A DNA stretch of 64,000 nucleotides from Gambelia wislizenii (lineage: Eukaryota > Chordata > Lepidosauria > Squamata > Crotaphytidae): assembly GCA_030847615.1 (NCBI GenBank), contig JAUMIR010000001.1, positions 65,547,501-65,611,500 on the forward strand, in the 5' to 3' direction. This document shows, in pieces, positions 43,965 to 55,964 of this stretch (positions are counted from its first letter, which is position 1; every line of letters starts with the position of its first letter). The notes under the pieces were generated by a model. The model did no database searches. It was not told the DNA's origin and worked only from the letters and a program-made list of their open reading frames with translations. The position numbers and the translations under genes were made by a program.

Positions 43965-44577
43965 AATGATATTTTAAATAAATATTTTATTAATTTTGTA
44001 TTATTTTGTATTATTATTTTTAATTAATATTTTATTGGTTTTTTTCCATTTCTAAGTAGGTATAATTATAATGTGTAAATATAATGTGATTATAGTGTGT
44101 TTAGATTAAAGGGAAAAATACATTAGTGTTAGGATAGATTTACTTTTGTATTAGTAAGAAAAGAGGAAAATAATTAGTATTGTTTTTGTATTATTGTTAT
44201 GGCCTTTTGTGGTCGGGTGTATTTTTTAGTAGAATGGTCTTACTCCAATAAAAATTCCCAAAAATTCCCACCTTCCCAAAGCCGCAACAAGGCTTGGAAA
44301 CCTCAATCGCGGCTTTGGGAAGGGTGGGGGGACTAAAATGCGCCTTTCCCCCAACTCCCCACTCTCCCGGGGCTTGGCTCTCCACCACAAATGGAGCCAA
44401 GCCCCAGGAGAGCGGGGAGTTGAGCGTCTGGCTTGCTCAGCAAGGACTCCATTTAAATTGGCTCCTCTCCCTTGTGTGCGAGGGAGAGAAGCTGATTTAA
44501 ATGAGGTGCTTGCTGAGCAAACTGCAAATAATCAAAACTATGAGAGTGAAAGCCGTGAGTGTGGAGGGGCAACTGTA

Positions 44578-44642
44578 TATGGGAAGAAGCAATCTGATAA
44601 GTAACCTGGATCCAAAGAATGTATGGCTTTAAAGGTAATAAA
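44578..44642 (-). mobile_element. L2-like LINE (outer element of the nest, part 2)
   Basis: gcaatctgataagtaacctg gatccaaagaatgtatggctt taaaggtaataa continues the element interrupted at 41801 and leads into the sequence at 46633 (aaccaagactttgtacc). The Penelope element is inserted between. Confidence 0.6.
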
Positions 44643-44868
44643 CAAGATTTTCCTTGGTTTTTGTCCAGGCTGTGAGGCCGTGTTCTGGAATAGTTTCTTT
44701 CTGACGTTCCGCCTGCATCTGTGGCTGGCATCTTCAGAGAATGGTTGGGTAGGAGTGTATGTGAAGTTTATATGCTGTGAACACCTGTTGGGGAGTATAT
44801 GTAAATTTGTGTAATTGAATGGTTAGTTTCTGGGTATAGAAATACAAGGCTCGTTAGTGTCTGTTTTG

Positions 44869-45240
44869 CTAATGGTTGGTTGTTGGGCCATTATCTGCTG
44901 GTTGATGGGCCATTATCTGCTGGAACTCCCTCTGTCCCTGTGTGGAATTCCTTTGTAAGTTGTCCAGGTGTTTGTGGATTTCAATAGCTTCTCTGTGCAT
45001 TCTGACATGATAGTTGTTGGCCTGGTCCAGAATTTCTATGTTTTTAAATAACATTTTGTGTCTAGGTTGGTTTATCACAAGTTCTGCTACTGCTGATTTT
45101 TCTAGCTGGCCCAGTCTGCAGTGTCTCTCATGTTCCTTGATTCGTGTTTGCACACTGCGTTTAGTGGTCCCTATGTAAACTTGTCCACAGCTGCATGGTA
45201 TGCAATAAACTCCTGCAGCTGTGAGAGGGTCTCTTTAGTC
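44869..45240 (-). pseudogene. Penelope GIY-YIG endonuclease remnant
   Basis: The minus-strand frame gives GVYCIPCSCGQVYIGTTKRS, matching the GIY-YIG signature as GVY...YIG, then TRIKEHERHCRLGQLEKSAV and AELVINQPRHKMLFKN. A stop lies just upstream of the domain (near 45232). This nuclease makes the target nick in Penelope elements. The CCHC-like CIPCSCG preceding YIG is typical of the animal Penelope clade. Confidence 0.85.
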
Positions 45241-45249
45241 CTTCACTGA

Positions 45250-46520
45250 GCGTAGCATTTCTTGGATTTTCTTGGTTGGTCTGTAGATTGTTTGGAGGTT
45301 GTGTTTCCTCATCAGTTTCCCTATTCTGTCTGTGACTCCTTTGATGTATGGTAAAAATACCTTCCCTTTGGGTGGCTGTTTTTCTTCTTCATTCTTGTGG
45401 TTTTTTTCTAGGTCTGGCTGCTCTTGTGATGTCTGATCTGGAGTATCCATTAGCCTGTAGGGCCCAGTTTAGGTGCCTCAGTTCGTCCTCCAGGTAAGGG
45501 GTTCGCAGATCCTTTTTGCATGGTCTACCACTGTTTTTATTGTGCTTTTTTTTTTTGTCCTGGGTAATGATTGGAGTTCTTGTGTAGGTATCTGTCCGTG
45601 TGTGTGGGTTTTCTGTATACCTTGTGGCCCAATCATTGGTTTGGTTTGCAGATGACTAGGACATCCAAGAATGGCAGTGTTCCTTCCTTCTCTTTTTCCA
45701 TTGTGAATTGGATATTTGGGTGGATGCTCTTCAGGTGGTACAGGAATGAGACCAAATCTTCTTCTCTGTGGTTCCAAATGGTGAAAGTGTCATCCCCATA
45801 TCAGAACCATGCTGTGGGCTTTTTTGGTGCTGTTTCCAGGGCTTGCTTTTCAAAATGTTCCATGAAAAAGTTTGCTATCACTGGGCTCAGAGGGCTGCCC
45901 ATGGCTACCCCATCTATCTGTTCATAGAATTCATTATTCCACTAGAAGTAGCTTGTGGTGAGGCAGTGTTTGAACAAGAATGTGATGTCTTCAGGAAATA
46001 TTTGTTGTATGAGTACCATGGAGTCCATTATGGGGACTTTGGTGAACAAGGAGACAACATCAAAACTGATCAGTCTGTCTCCAGGTTTCAGTTTGATGTT
46101 GTTAATTTTTTCTATGAAGTCTGCTGAGTCTTTGATGTAGTGAGGGGTTTGTCCTATGTAGGTTTGTAATTGTGTGGCCAAAAACTTGGCCAAGTCATAC
46201 GTGGGGGATCTAATGGCGCTCACTATGGGTTGGAGTGGAATGGAATCCTTGTGGATCTTGGGAAATCCATACAGTGTTGGTGGGAGAGCCTCTGATCTGG
46301 ATAGATTCTGGTGTATGATTGGCTGAATTGATGAGTTCTTGATCAAGGCATTCGTTTTTCTGGTGATTTTGTTGGTCGGGTCTTGCTTGAGTTTTCTGTA
46401 TGTTGCAGGGTCTAAGAGTTCCCTTATTTTTTGTCTGTATTTTTGTTTCCATGATTACTGTGGCATTGCCTTTTTCTGTTGGGAGAATAATGATTTCTGG
46501 GTCTGCATTGAGATCCTTGA
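45250..46520 (-). pseudogene. Penelope reverse transcriptase remnant
   Basis: Motifs in order on the minus strand: PTEKGNATVIMETK (fingers), LYGFPKIHKDSIPLQPIVSA, SFDVVSLFTKVPI (motif A), and YGDDTFTIWNHREEDLVSFL, whose YGDDTF is the catalytic motif C (a stop precedes it). KIMRKHNL-type thumb residues follow (IGKLMRKHNLQTIYRPTKKI). Frames change several times, so it is inactive. Penelope RT is related to telomerase RT. Confidence 0.85.
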
Positions 46521-46632
46521 GCCACAGATGCAGGTGAAACATCAGAAAGAAACTATTCCAGAACATGGCCTCACAGCCTGGAAAAAGCCAAGGAAAATCT
46601 ATGGATGCCAGCCATAAAAGCCTTCGACTTCC

Positions 46633-47130
46633 CATTAATAACCAAGACTTTGTACCTTGCCCAGAAACTAACTGGCAGCCAGTTTGAGTGCTGTCAGCAT
46701 ACTGATAGCACCTCACCTCATGCCTCTGGATGATCTCTCCCAGTGTTTCACGTAGATATTTAATAGTATTGGGGATAGAATGGAACCTTGTAGTATGCCA
46801 TATATAACAGCTCCTTTTTGAGGAGCAGCTATCCCCAAGCACCACCATCTAGAACCTGCCTGAGAGATAGGACTGGAACCACAGAAGCACAGTGCCTCCA
46901 ATTCCCAAATCCCCCAGGCATTCCAGAATGATACCGTGGTCAATGGTATTGAATGCCACAGGGCAGCCCAAAAGCACCAGCAGTGACACATTCCCCCTGT
47001 CAGTGCTCAGGTGAAGATCACCCACTAAGGTGACCATAGTGGTCTCTACTCCATATCCTTCTCTGAAGCCAGTTTGAAATGGGTCTAGATAATTTGTATT
47101 ATCTGAGACTTCCTGGAGTCTAAAAGAACG
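46633..47130 (-). pseudogene. L2-like LINE RT remnant (outer element of the nest, part 3)
   Basis: The minus-strand translation gives LLGCPVAFNTIDHGIILECL, GDLGIGGTVLLWFQSYLSGR, then LQGSILSPILLNIYVKHWER and a degraded CYQYADS. These correspond to RT motifs A (DxSxAFDTxDH), B (PQGSxLSPxLFNIY) and C (YADDT) of the L2 clade. The Asp of motif A has become Pro-Val and motif C has lost one Asp. The same element's C-terminus lies at 41581-41760. Confidence 0.75.
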
Positions 47131-47905
47131 GACTTATGGCAGAAGCTCATAATGTTGGGAATTTTGCCTAGAATATGTTAGTCCATGGAGTTTTGCTAGG
47201 GTTTGTGTTCTTGTCTATTGCTTTGTCATAAGCTCTGTTCAAGTGAATCACTCATGGATTTTACCAGTACATGAGTGGGATTGTACCAAGTAATCCCATC
47301 CATGATGTTACACTTTCTGACTAGTCCCACCACCTGGCATCCACACACACAGTACAGATTTCACTGGGTGGGAAGGACCAAACATAGGCACATCTTTGCA
47401 GGCTTCTATGTGTTCAGTGAAGCAAAGGATGATACTAGCAACAGTATGTGGTGTGAGAGAAGAGGCAGTTAATTACAGCCCTTGATGAGCTGAAAGAAAA
47501 TATAAGCAATTCATTTCAATAGGGCTAAAACTTCACATAATTTCCTTATAATCATACAAACGAGGTAGAGATCCTATAGTTCATAAACTACTGATATATC
47601 ATCTCAGAGAGTGTTTTGTTGGAATACCATAGTATTTAATTTATGATGCATTTGACCATATCTCATGTATTTGAGATATAATGACATTTTTTGGACAGCA
47701 TTTCATAGAAAATTTGTAGTTTTAAAAATTATTTGCCAGTTGACAATTTTTGAGATTTCATACAGTACTTGATGCCAGTGAAAATCATAACCAATAAAAA
47801 AAAGTATCTACAACAAATTCAAAAACTTTGAAATGCACAAATGGCTGATCAGTCTGACCAGCTGTATTTGTTACCAAAGATGAGATGTGAAGCTGCAAAG
47901 ACAAA
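47131..47905. other. Intron sequence without recognisable feature
   Basis: No exon or nameable repeat. Confidence 0.5.
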
Positions 47906-48436
47906 AGCTTGTATGGATGGGCAATTTATCCCATCTTGCCCCTGTCTTGGAGCCCTGCAGTCCTGATGATGCAGGCCTTTTGCCCTGTTTTGCCCCCAGG
48001 CAGTCCTCATGTCTCCTGGGAGGAAGACAGGGTAAAGCCTGTTACGCTGTTTTGAAAAAATACCAGGTAAACTCCGTTCTAGCCAGGGGAAAATGGATTG
48101 GTCCCTGTGGGGCTGCAAGAGCCCACATCACCATGTTGGCCCATTGCTGAAGCTGCCATCTGCTGTCACTCTTCCATAGCCAGGAAGTACGCCTGCAGCA
48201 TGTGACCACATTGGTCACATGCAGGGGGGATTGCTTACGTGCTGCAGGCTGGCCTCCTGACTGTGGATGCGGGATGCACAGAGTGGGATGCGGGTGGTGG
48301 AAGCTGCCGAGACTGGTTGGAGAGCTGGTCTGAACTCCATCCCATTCCGTGCAGGTAATGGGGGAGCAACAGGCCAGATCTGTGGGCAGAATACGCTGGA
48401 GGGGAGCCAGCGTATTCTGGCCTGTGTAGATGAGAG
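47906..48436. mobile_element. TIR element of the ggcttgtctaga family, second copy
   Basis: It starts gcttgtatggatgggcaa and ends gcctgtgtagatgagag. Shares gcatgtgaccacattggtca-type and taatgggggagcaacaggcc-type segments with 37996-38466. Non-autonomous. Confidence 0.55.
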
Positions 48437-48792
48437 AGACTGCTTAGATGGAACTGCCTCTCTCTTTACTGATGGCTGACTGTAATTCTGAGGTAAAGCT
48501 TTTGCATTCAAAATTCAAATTCAAGTTCTGAAGCTAAAAAAAATTGCTTTCAAAATGTGATTGGTGGGAAATTAATCAAACCTCAAAGCCTGCAAATATT
48601 AGTTTCAGATATTTTTAACATGACCTGCTTTTCTTGAGACTGAAATGAATACACAAGTAGTTCAATACCATCTTTGCTTCAGATTGGAAACATGTAAAAG
48701 CCTTATAATACCTGCCCTCTATAAATAACATGTAATAGCAGATGTTTTCATGTTGCACCTCTAAATAATGAATGTATTGGTATATTTCATAC

Positions 48793-48902
48793 CTTAGTCC
48801 ATTGCCACAATATTCTGCCAGCTGAAACTAATTTCATGATCATATCACATATTTCAGGCTTGAAATTTCTACATGGGTGAAAGTATCCACAGCCAATTAT
48901 TC
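48793..48902 (-). CDS. DNAH8: Dynein heavy chain exon 5: AAA3 C-terminal helices
   Basis: This 110-nt exon was found by expecting the segment between FNCTLPSN... and the [11 protein letters not shown] exon. It reads IIGCGYFHPCRNFKPEI, then a stretch ending AGRILWQWTK. Two bases complete the split glycine and the exon ends in phase 0. The acceptor is taag and the donor gtatga. It is too short to appear as an isolated long ORF. It lies just left of a 2.5-kb stretch with few recognisable repeats and right of a 48-kb-region TIR element. Confidence 0.87.
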
Positions 48903-51365
48903 CTTAAAAAAAATAATAATAGCACACTGTTAAAGTTAACACCTTAAGATGATTTCAATAAAATGATTAAAATGTTTTTATTTTGTTAGGAAAGACTGAT
49001 CTCTAAGCCTATTGCTGGAGCAAGTATGTACTTTAGGCAAAGTAATAGTGATTTATGGGAGTAAGATAAGACCAAATATTTTATTGAATCCGGCTTTTGT
49101 TGTTTTTGTTGTTGTTGCAGTGACTGTGTTTTTAATATTTCTCTTTTCAACCAGATGGGTCTACAAACACTGAGCTTAGCTGAAAGGCTGGTATGACAAT
49201 AAACCCAGTGAAACAAAGAATGAAAGAAATTAAAGATATAAAGTAGTGAGTGCTACATATGAATGATGTTGTAACTTAATTATGCAAAGGAAACTCTTGT
49301 AATTTATAACAAAAGTATACTTCAGACAGTACCAAGACATACTATACCTAAAGAAGAAGGTATGTAGGACAGAGGTTTAGATGGTTCATTTATTATTGTT
49401 GGATATTAAGAGGAGAACACCAAGGTGGCCTTAACTATCTGTCGCCACCACTATTGAAACCTGAGGGCACATAGCATGGGTGTAATCCACATCCAGTCAT
49501 TATCACTTTATAATTTAATTTAATTAGTCATGTGAGATACTCGTACATCAGAATGAGAAAGAGTGATTGGACCAAGGTTAAACAGTGAGATTCATGGTTC
49601 TACAGGGACTTGAACCTGGATCTCATAAGTCCCATTCCAGTGCTCATGTTAGATATTAATGTCGGATCTGGCAGAAGGGATGATGAGCCACTCTCTACAC
49701 TATGCTGAATTTCTCTGAGATTAAATACTATAGGATCTTAATCAGAGTTTTCTCCTTCATCACCTGCCTTTGGACTACAAGTGTACAGCAGTTGAGCAAA
49801 AGGCTTTTCTGAAATTGATTTTTCAATTTAGGAACATCTCCTGAGGACACACCTGTGACATTTTCATTATTTTAAGCTTTAGGGATCAATTTATGTTTTT
49901 TCTGTCTTCTCCAGCATTTCATAACAATTGGTTGATGCAGTTTTATACAGAGTGGTTTTGATTGCTGTTTTACTTCATATCAATTTTTCCATCTCTGTGG
50001 GCATGTACTTTTTTATTTATCTATTTAAAATCTCTTCTCTTCAAGCACTTTAAAAAATTATTTATTTTACAATAAATTGTTTATTTTAGAATAAATGTTA
50101 CTTTACCCACTTTGGGAATTTTATGCAGAATTTAAAAAGAGACTATAAAACTCTAAATACATCAATAAATAAGACCATATGATACAAGCCAAGCATAGAA
50201 GCTGGTGGAAATCATTTCAAAGTAGCTGTATTACATGCAGATTCATCACATTTCTAAGCCTTTTACTGCACTATTACAACCGCACAGTCTTTCCACACCT
50301 TAGTGCCATCAGTATTACTATTCTCCAAACAACTTGGTAAGCATGTAATATGCAGAACAAGATTTGTACACTGCCATCGGAAAAAAAGTCCCACCCCCTG
50401 TTCTCCAAATGAAACAGTCCTCAATTATTATTTATGAAATAGTTGTTTCCAGGAATTCATTGTCAGCTAAAATTTTGGATTTAGAAGTCCAGACTTATAA
50501 TGCCTAAGATTTGGTGCAAAGTTTTAGACTAATAAAGACTTGGGCTGACATCCTGTTAGTGTGTAGGCAAGTGTGGGCCCAACATATGCCTTAGTATGTT
50601 TTTTTTTTGTTTGTTTGTTTTTTGGAAGTTGCTGTTCTGTTCTTCCCTCCTCAATGACTATCCCCTTCCCCCAGGACTCTTTGTTTAACTACTGCACCCC
50701 ACGGATGGCCATTTTGTGGCTGCTTGAGAGTGGGAGAGATTGCCAAAGTGCCTGCCTATGTCCCCATAAGGCAGGGGACCTTGGTAGATTACAGCAGAGA
50801 TATCATTGATTTATGCCTGACTACAGAATGGCCAGAGAGGTTACTGCAGCTCATTGGTCAGTCCAGCAGGCTTGAGAGGAGAAACATAGCTTAGCTCCTG
50901 CTGGAGAACTTCTTTGTTATGCTTTGTCATATAGGATCTTGGCACTGATGTGCTTGCTTCCTTGCAACACAGTGCTTCATTTAGGAACTGTTCCCCCACC
51001 ATTCCTTTCATTACTGGTGTAGGGGGGAGTCTTAGTTAAACTTGCAAGCGATTAATTAAATTAGTGCTTCATTCTAGTAATTAAAACATTGCATTGATAC
51101 TTTCTGTAAAGGTATATTCTGGGATGATATGCAGGAGGCAGCTTGGAAGAGTGGGCAAGGCAAAGGCACCTGATATAACTTTAATAAAAGAGGTTGCCCT
51201 CTGGTTCCACCTCCAGACCTGTCTTCACTGCTGAGTGTAAATTATGCTGCAAAGAACACAGTGTGAGAAACAGCAGAGATTGCTATCAGGAGGGAAGACA
51301 AGATGCAAGGATTGCCCCCCTCCAAGGTTGCATGTGTATTGCTAGAATTTGTGCATAATAGAACC
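48903..51365. other. Intron between dynein exons 4 and 5, mostly unannotated
   Basis: Apart from the MIR at 49500 there is a (gtt)n tract near 49095 and a T-rich tract near 50600. No exon is seen. Confidence 0.5.
49500..49650 (-). mobile_element. MIR-like CORE SINE
   Basis: gattggaccaaggttaaaca gtgag..gggacttgaacctggatctc matches the reverse complement of the MIR head, in which a tRNA-like B box (GGTTCRAGTCC-like) is visible. It is old and degraded. Confidence 0.55.
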
Positions 51366-53400
51366 CAAGGCTAAAGAATGTTATTATTGCTGCTGCTGTT
51401 GATCTTGCTGTTACTGTTGACGTTGTTGCCATCATGTTAGTTTCAACTTATGGAGATCCTATGAATAAGAGACCTTGGTGAGCCATTGTCATCAACCACC
51501 CTGCTCATTGCTTGATTGACCTAATCCATCTGCAATGTGGCCTTCCTCTTTTCCTGCTACCTTCCACTTTGCTGAGTATATAATCTTTTCCAGTGAGTCA
51601 CATTGTCTCATATATCCAAAGTATGTTAGCCTTAGTTTAAACATCCTGGCTTCCAATAAGAGTTCAAGTGTGATTTCCTCTAGGACCCATTCATTCATTT
51701 GTCTTGTTGGCAGCCCATGGTATCTACAGAAGTCTTCTCCAGCAACACATTTCAAAAGAGCGTTCTTCACAGACAGCTTTCACAATCATAGACAGAAATC
51801 AGAGATACTGAGAATTTGGATTCTAATAATATATCTCGACGTGAAAATCTTACCCAATTTCTTCACAACTGTCTTTCCAAGTCTTAGCCTTCCTCTGATT
51901 TCTTGACTATAGTCTCCATTTTAATGGAGGACTTAACTGAGGACTTTATCAGACAAGGCAAATATTGCCAAAAAAACTGCATCATTTAGGATGCAACGAT
52001 AGCACAAAGGGCAAAATTATCAGGCTAAGCCATGAATAAAAAGTGATGCCTCATTCACATCAGCGTTACACAGTGAGAATGGGTGAACGACATCATCATC
52101 CAATAATTTCAGCCCTTTCTGCTATTGTTACATCCTAATGACATGGTTTTTACCGTGTCTGATAAAGTTCTGAGTCAAGGTATAGAAAAGCTTAAATTAT
52201 TTTGATGTCTACAGCTGTTATGGGCATCAGTGTTTGTAATAATGTTTGTTTTTCTTAATATTCAGCTATAACCCTGCTTTTGCACTTTCTTAACTTTCAT
52301 CAGTTGTTAGTTGTTCCAGGTTGCTGCTGCTGCTGTTGTTGTTGTTATTATTATTATTTTCAAGTAACATGACATCATCTGCATATCTTAAGCTGTAGCT
52401 GTTCCTTCATCCAAATTTAATTCTTCCTTCCTCCAAGTTTGATCCAAATCTGTATATGTTCTGTGTATAAATTAGACAGAATAACAAAATGAAGTCTTGT
52501 CTGATCCTTTTTGTCAACTGGAAATCATTCTGTTTCACCATATTGTGTCCTGAGAGTGATTTCTTTTCCAGAATACAGGTCAAATAACAGGATAATCAGT
52601 TATCCCATTTCTTTTAGAGTGAACTATAGTTTTTCGTGATCTGCACAGTCAAAGAGTTTGCTTTAATTTATAAAGCACAGGCTGATTTTCTTCTGAAATT
52701 AATCAGTGCCCTTCATTAGCCAATGTATGTCTGCAGTGTATCCAGTACGGGTTCCATTTCTAAATCCAGCTTGGATGTCTGACATTGTTGCTCCATACAT
52801 GACATATACAATATATGTTGTAAAATCTTGAACATCATTTTCCCTTCTTGGAAGATTAACACAATAGTCTGATGGTTACCATAATGCCTGGTGTTGGCTT
52901 TCTTGGGGACTGGAATATATGTTGAACATTTCGATCTGTGGACCATTATTTTGCTTTCCTGGTGATTTATTTCTTCCTTGTGCCATTAGAACCTCTTCTA
53001 CTTCACTTTCTAAAAGTATGGGTTCATCATCATAAGGTCCTTCCTTGAAGGAATTTGTTATCATTTCATCTTTTATATGGTTTTTCAATGTATACCTTCC
53101 ATCATACAGTATGTTGTTTTGATCGTATAATACATTCTCTCTTTGTCATACAACATCTCTACTCTGAATTTCAATCTCCCTCTAATTTCTCAAATATTGT
53201 GGAAGTTGTCTCCACAAGAGAGACCTTTTCTCTCTCGTTGTTGTTGTTGTTGTTGTTGTCTTCTTCTATTTCTCTGCACTGACTGTTATAACATTTCTCT
53301 TTGTTCTTATGTGTAAGTCCTTGAATGGCTGTGCTCAGGAGCCTGACATGATTCTGTCACCTTTCACTTTTACTTCTTCTCTGTCCTTTAACCATTTGAA
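51366..53400 (-). mobile_element. BovB (RTE-clade) LINE, degenerate
   Basis: Minus-strand remnants: EVEEVLMAQGRNKSPGKQNN (near 53000), YIPVPKKANTRHYGNHQTIV (near 52890), and at the C-terminus ARMFKLRLTYFGYMRQCDSL with GHIADGLGQSS (51620-51500). These fit the BovB RT start (GRNKSPGxDGIP), the IPIPKKG motif and the LRLTYFGHVMRRDNSLEK end. The 3' terminus near 51440 reads ataggatctccataagttga on the minus strand. The element is interrupted at 51942-52170. All frames are broken. Confidence 0.8.
51942..52170. mobile_element. TTATCAGA-family TIR element inside BovB
   Basis: 229 bp, from ggactttatcagacaaggc to the inverse accgtgtctgataaagttc. CTGAG lies directly outside the left end and TGAG directly outside the right end, a possible short target duplication. 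Confidence 0.65.
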
Positions 53401-53413
53401 GAGTTTCATAAGT

Positions 53414-53910
53414 CTGGGCACCACAATTCAAAAAGGATATTGACAAATTGGAGCGTGTCCAGAGAAGGGCGACTAAAATGGTGAAGGGTCTAGAAACCAT
53501 GCCTTATGAGGAGAAACTTAGGGAGCTGGGTATGTTTAGTCTGGAAAAAAGACGGTTAAGAGGCGATATGATAGCCCTGTTTAAGTATTTGAAGAGGTGC
53601 CACATTGAGGATGGAGCAGGCTTGTTTTCTGCTGCTCCAGAGATTTGAACACGGAGCAATGGATGCAAGCTCCAGGAACAGAGATTCCACCTCAACATTA
53701 GGAGGAACTTTTTGACAGTAAGAGCTGTTCAGCAGTAGAACACACTCCCTCGGAGTGTGGTGGGGTCTCCTTCCTTGGAGGTCTTCAAACAGAGGCTGGA
53801 TGGCCATCTGTCGGGGATGCTTTGATCGTGATTTCCTGCGTAGCAGGGGGTTGGACTGGATGGCCCTCGTGGTCTCTTCCAACTCTGTAATTCTATGATT
53901 CTATGATTCC
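53414..53910 (+). mobile_element. CR1 3' fragment
   Basis: Begins tctgggcaccacaattcaaa and ends with attctatg repeats. Similar to the other CR1 copies but with more changes, including an in-frame stop (near 53646). Inserted beside the 5' side of BovB. Confidence 0.9.
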
Positions 53911-53999
53911 TTCTTGTTAAAAAAATGTGAACAGGATGTAGGAAAGAAGGCAGAATCAGTTCTTGGTTTTGGAGGAAAGTATTTATTTTAGGTAGGGAC

Positions 54000-55480
54000 T
54001 ATGGGTCTGGGCTGATGTTAACTGTGTGTGTCTTAATTGGTTTTACAAAGCTGTTACCAGAAAGAGATAGCTCCCAATTCTAAAATCCACCTCTCTGAAT
54101 TTATAGGCACGAGGAACATTATGTTGGATGACAGAATGCATAAGATGCCTGTTTGAAGCTGTTCAAATGGTGGCTACTCTAGGAAATCCACACTCTAGGA
54201 AAGCTTGGCACTTGGTTTCCAAGATGGTTTCCTTGAACGAGCCTGAATCTGGGTGCAACTCTCTTGTCCTTCTTTTGAAAAGGAGGCATCACTTGCTTTT
54301 TGTCTTCAGTTTTCATTATAATGATTTTAAGCACCTGACCAAATAGCAAGGAGCCCTTGAAAGAAACTGTGGCTAGATTAGTCCAGAAGGGAGTATATCC
54401 ATTCCAGTGTTTAAGCCATATAGAGAAGCTAGCCACTGTTCTGGCAGATGCAAACCAGGCAGAGAATCTACTAGAATCCCTGGTTGCATCAGCAATAAAA
54501 GCAGAGAACCTGTTCAATTTAAGTAAACCTCTATACAGGCTCTCGCTATCTATATTTGAATTTTTCAGCAAGTATTACACCCATAACAGAATCTGTGGTG
54601 AAAGTGGAATCAGGAGAGGATGCTTTGCTTGTGTTGTTAAGGAGGCACTCCATGCTTTTTAAACTAATTTATCAAAACTGATGGCTTTTGTTGAGGGAAC
54701 ATCAGAAGATCAATGTAAGGTAGATGGGAACTACCTGAGTAGTAGATTGAGATACTTAGATTTCAGGATTATAGCCTAAAATGACCAAGATTTTAGAAAG
54801 AGAGGCAGAAAATCATCAGAATTAAACAATCTGTTCTTAATAAGGTTTAGTGGAATCCTCCCCTGGGGTAGAATTTGACCACTCTCCCTCTCCTTTATTG
54901 CAAATGTTTTTCCAATGTTTGGCCAGGAAAATTCTTGCAGATGTTATCACGAATAGAATCATCCATCCAGATTTTCTTTCATCTCTTTGCCAATCTATTG
55001 GAAGGGAGAGGATGTAAGGACATGTAACAATGCTGTTGCTTCACTGGCTTGGTCATCTCTTTGTGAATCAGCTCAGCAGAGTCCTTTTCCAGTGGCCTCT
55101 GAGTATCTCCTCTCTCACACATACACCCCACCAGTCCCATTACATTGAAAGGAACAGGCATTTTGGCAAGCAGTTAAAACAATGCAAACAGAAAGAATCT
55201 TCTTCTTCTTCTTCTTCTTTTTGGGCTTTTGTATAACTTAATTTTTCATCTCCCTTTCCAGGAACAGATGGGGGCAAAAGTTGAAGCTCAGAAAGAAGAT
55301 TGGGATTAAAAAAATAGCTAAGTGTGGGAGAAAACACAGAAGAAGGTGACGAAAATTTGGAAAACTGAGTAGTTAGAGAAGGTTTAAGAGCTTTGTGAGA
55401 AGTGTGATGAGTGAACCCCCTTGGTGAGACAAGGAAGGAACTGGAGATGGAACTAAAGGACAACCTCCTTTGTTAAAATT
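54000..55480 (-). mobile_element. DIRS-type fragment (copy 4), Gag part
   Basis: The minus-strand frame 54571-54179 reads FIADATRDSSRFSAWFASAR, then TVASFSIWLKHWNGYTPFWT, NLATVSFKGSLLFGQVL and EDKKQVMPPFQKKDKR. This corresponds to the Gag C-terminus of DIRS elements (ADAxxDxLRxxARxxAxxVxARRxLWLRxW..KxxLFGxxLxxIL). Flanking DNA to 55480 is A/G-rich and cannot be assigned securely; limits are approximate. No RT or recombinase part is present. Confidence 0.65.
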
Positions 55481-55750
55481 ATATCATATGGCTTTGCCTT
55501 TCCTGGGTGGTGATAAGATGGCAACACCATACTTATTCCTCCCATGTGGCTCTGTTGATAAAGGGAGATATGGTCAACCAGAAATGTCTGACAGAAACAC
55601 CCAGAATTTGATTCCGTATTCCAGTTTTGCATATACTATATGTGGCTCTAGCTACCTTATGAAGACATTATGAAGAGGGAAAGGACTGTAAATTTTTTGG
55701 AGAAACAACAGGTTAATTTCAACTCAAAATTACAGGAAAAACTAAAATAC

Positions 55751-55964
55751 CAAAAATTTTATCTATTGATGCATTGGATGGCAGAGTGCAGTTAAACACA
55801 GTAAACTGCCTTTTTAAGCGCTGTGGAATATCATTTCGGCCTCCTCCTGGGTGAATCATTGCTGCTATCAATTGTACATCAACGATTGTAGTAAAATCTC
55901 CGGGCTTATCCAAGCTATACATTCCTTCCATTTCCATCATCTGACGTACGATTTCATTTGTCAC
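55751..55964 (-). CDS. DNAH8: Dynein heavy chain exon 4: AAA3 core and sensor region
   Basis: The exon is 214 nt. It encodes [19 protein letters not shown], a segment ending in [18 protein letters not shown], then RLKRQF and [14 protein letters not shown]. It contains the sensor and arginine-finger region of AAA3. The acceptor is tcag and the donor gtattt. One base of a glycine codon is left over at the 3' end and is completed by the next exon. Confidence 0.93.

Larger units (their letters stand above)
41802..44575. mobile_element. 2.77-kb Tigger-like TIR element carrying a minisatellite and LINE coding sequence
   Basis: Flanked by TA on both sides (41800-41801 and 44576-44577). Left end cagtagtccctccacatttg cggg and the inverse of the right end cagttgcccctccacactca cggc agree at most positions; the tagtccctcc pattern is Tigger/pogo-like. 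Inside, in order, are a ~103-bp GC-rich minisatellite, a Tx1/L1-group LINE 3' part, and a G/C-rich right end with several smaller inverted pairs (near 44275-44320, 44370-44415 and 44450-44510). No pogo/Tigger transposase is visible. Confidence 0.7.
44643..46632 (-). mobile_element. Penelope-like retroelement
   Basis: Minus-strand element of 2.0 kb with RT (right) and GIY-YIG endonuclease (left), flanked by inverted copies of a ~90-bp terminal repeat: gaggccgtgttctggaatag tttctttctgacgtt at 44669-44705 and its inverse around 46530-46610. Penelope elements characteristically have such inverted or direct LTR-like ends. Flanks share taataa, a possible target duplication. Inserted in the L2-like LINE. 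Confidence 0.88.
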
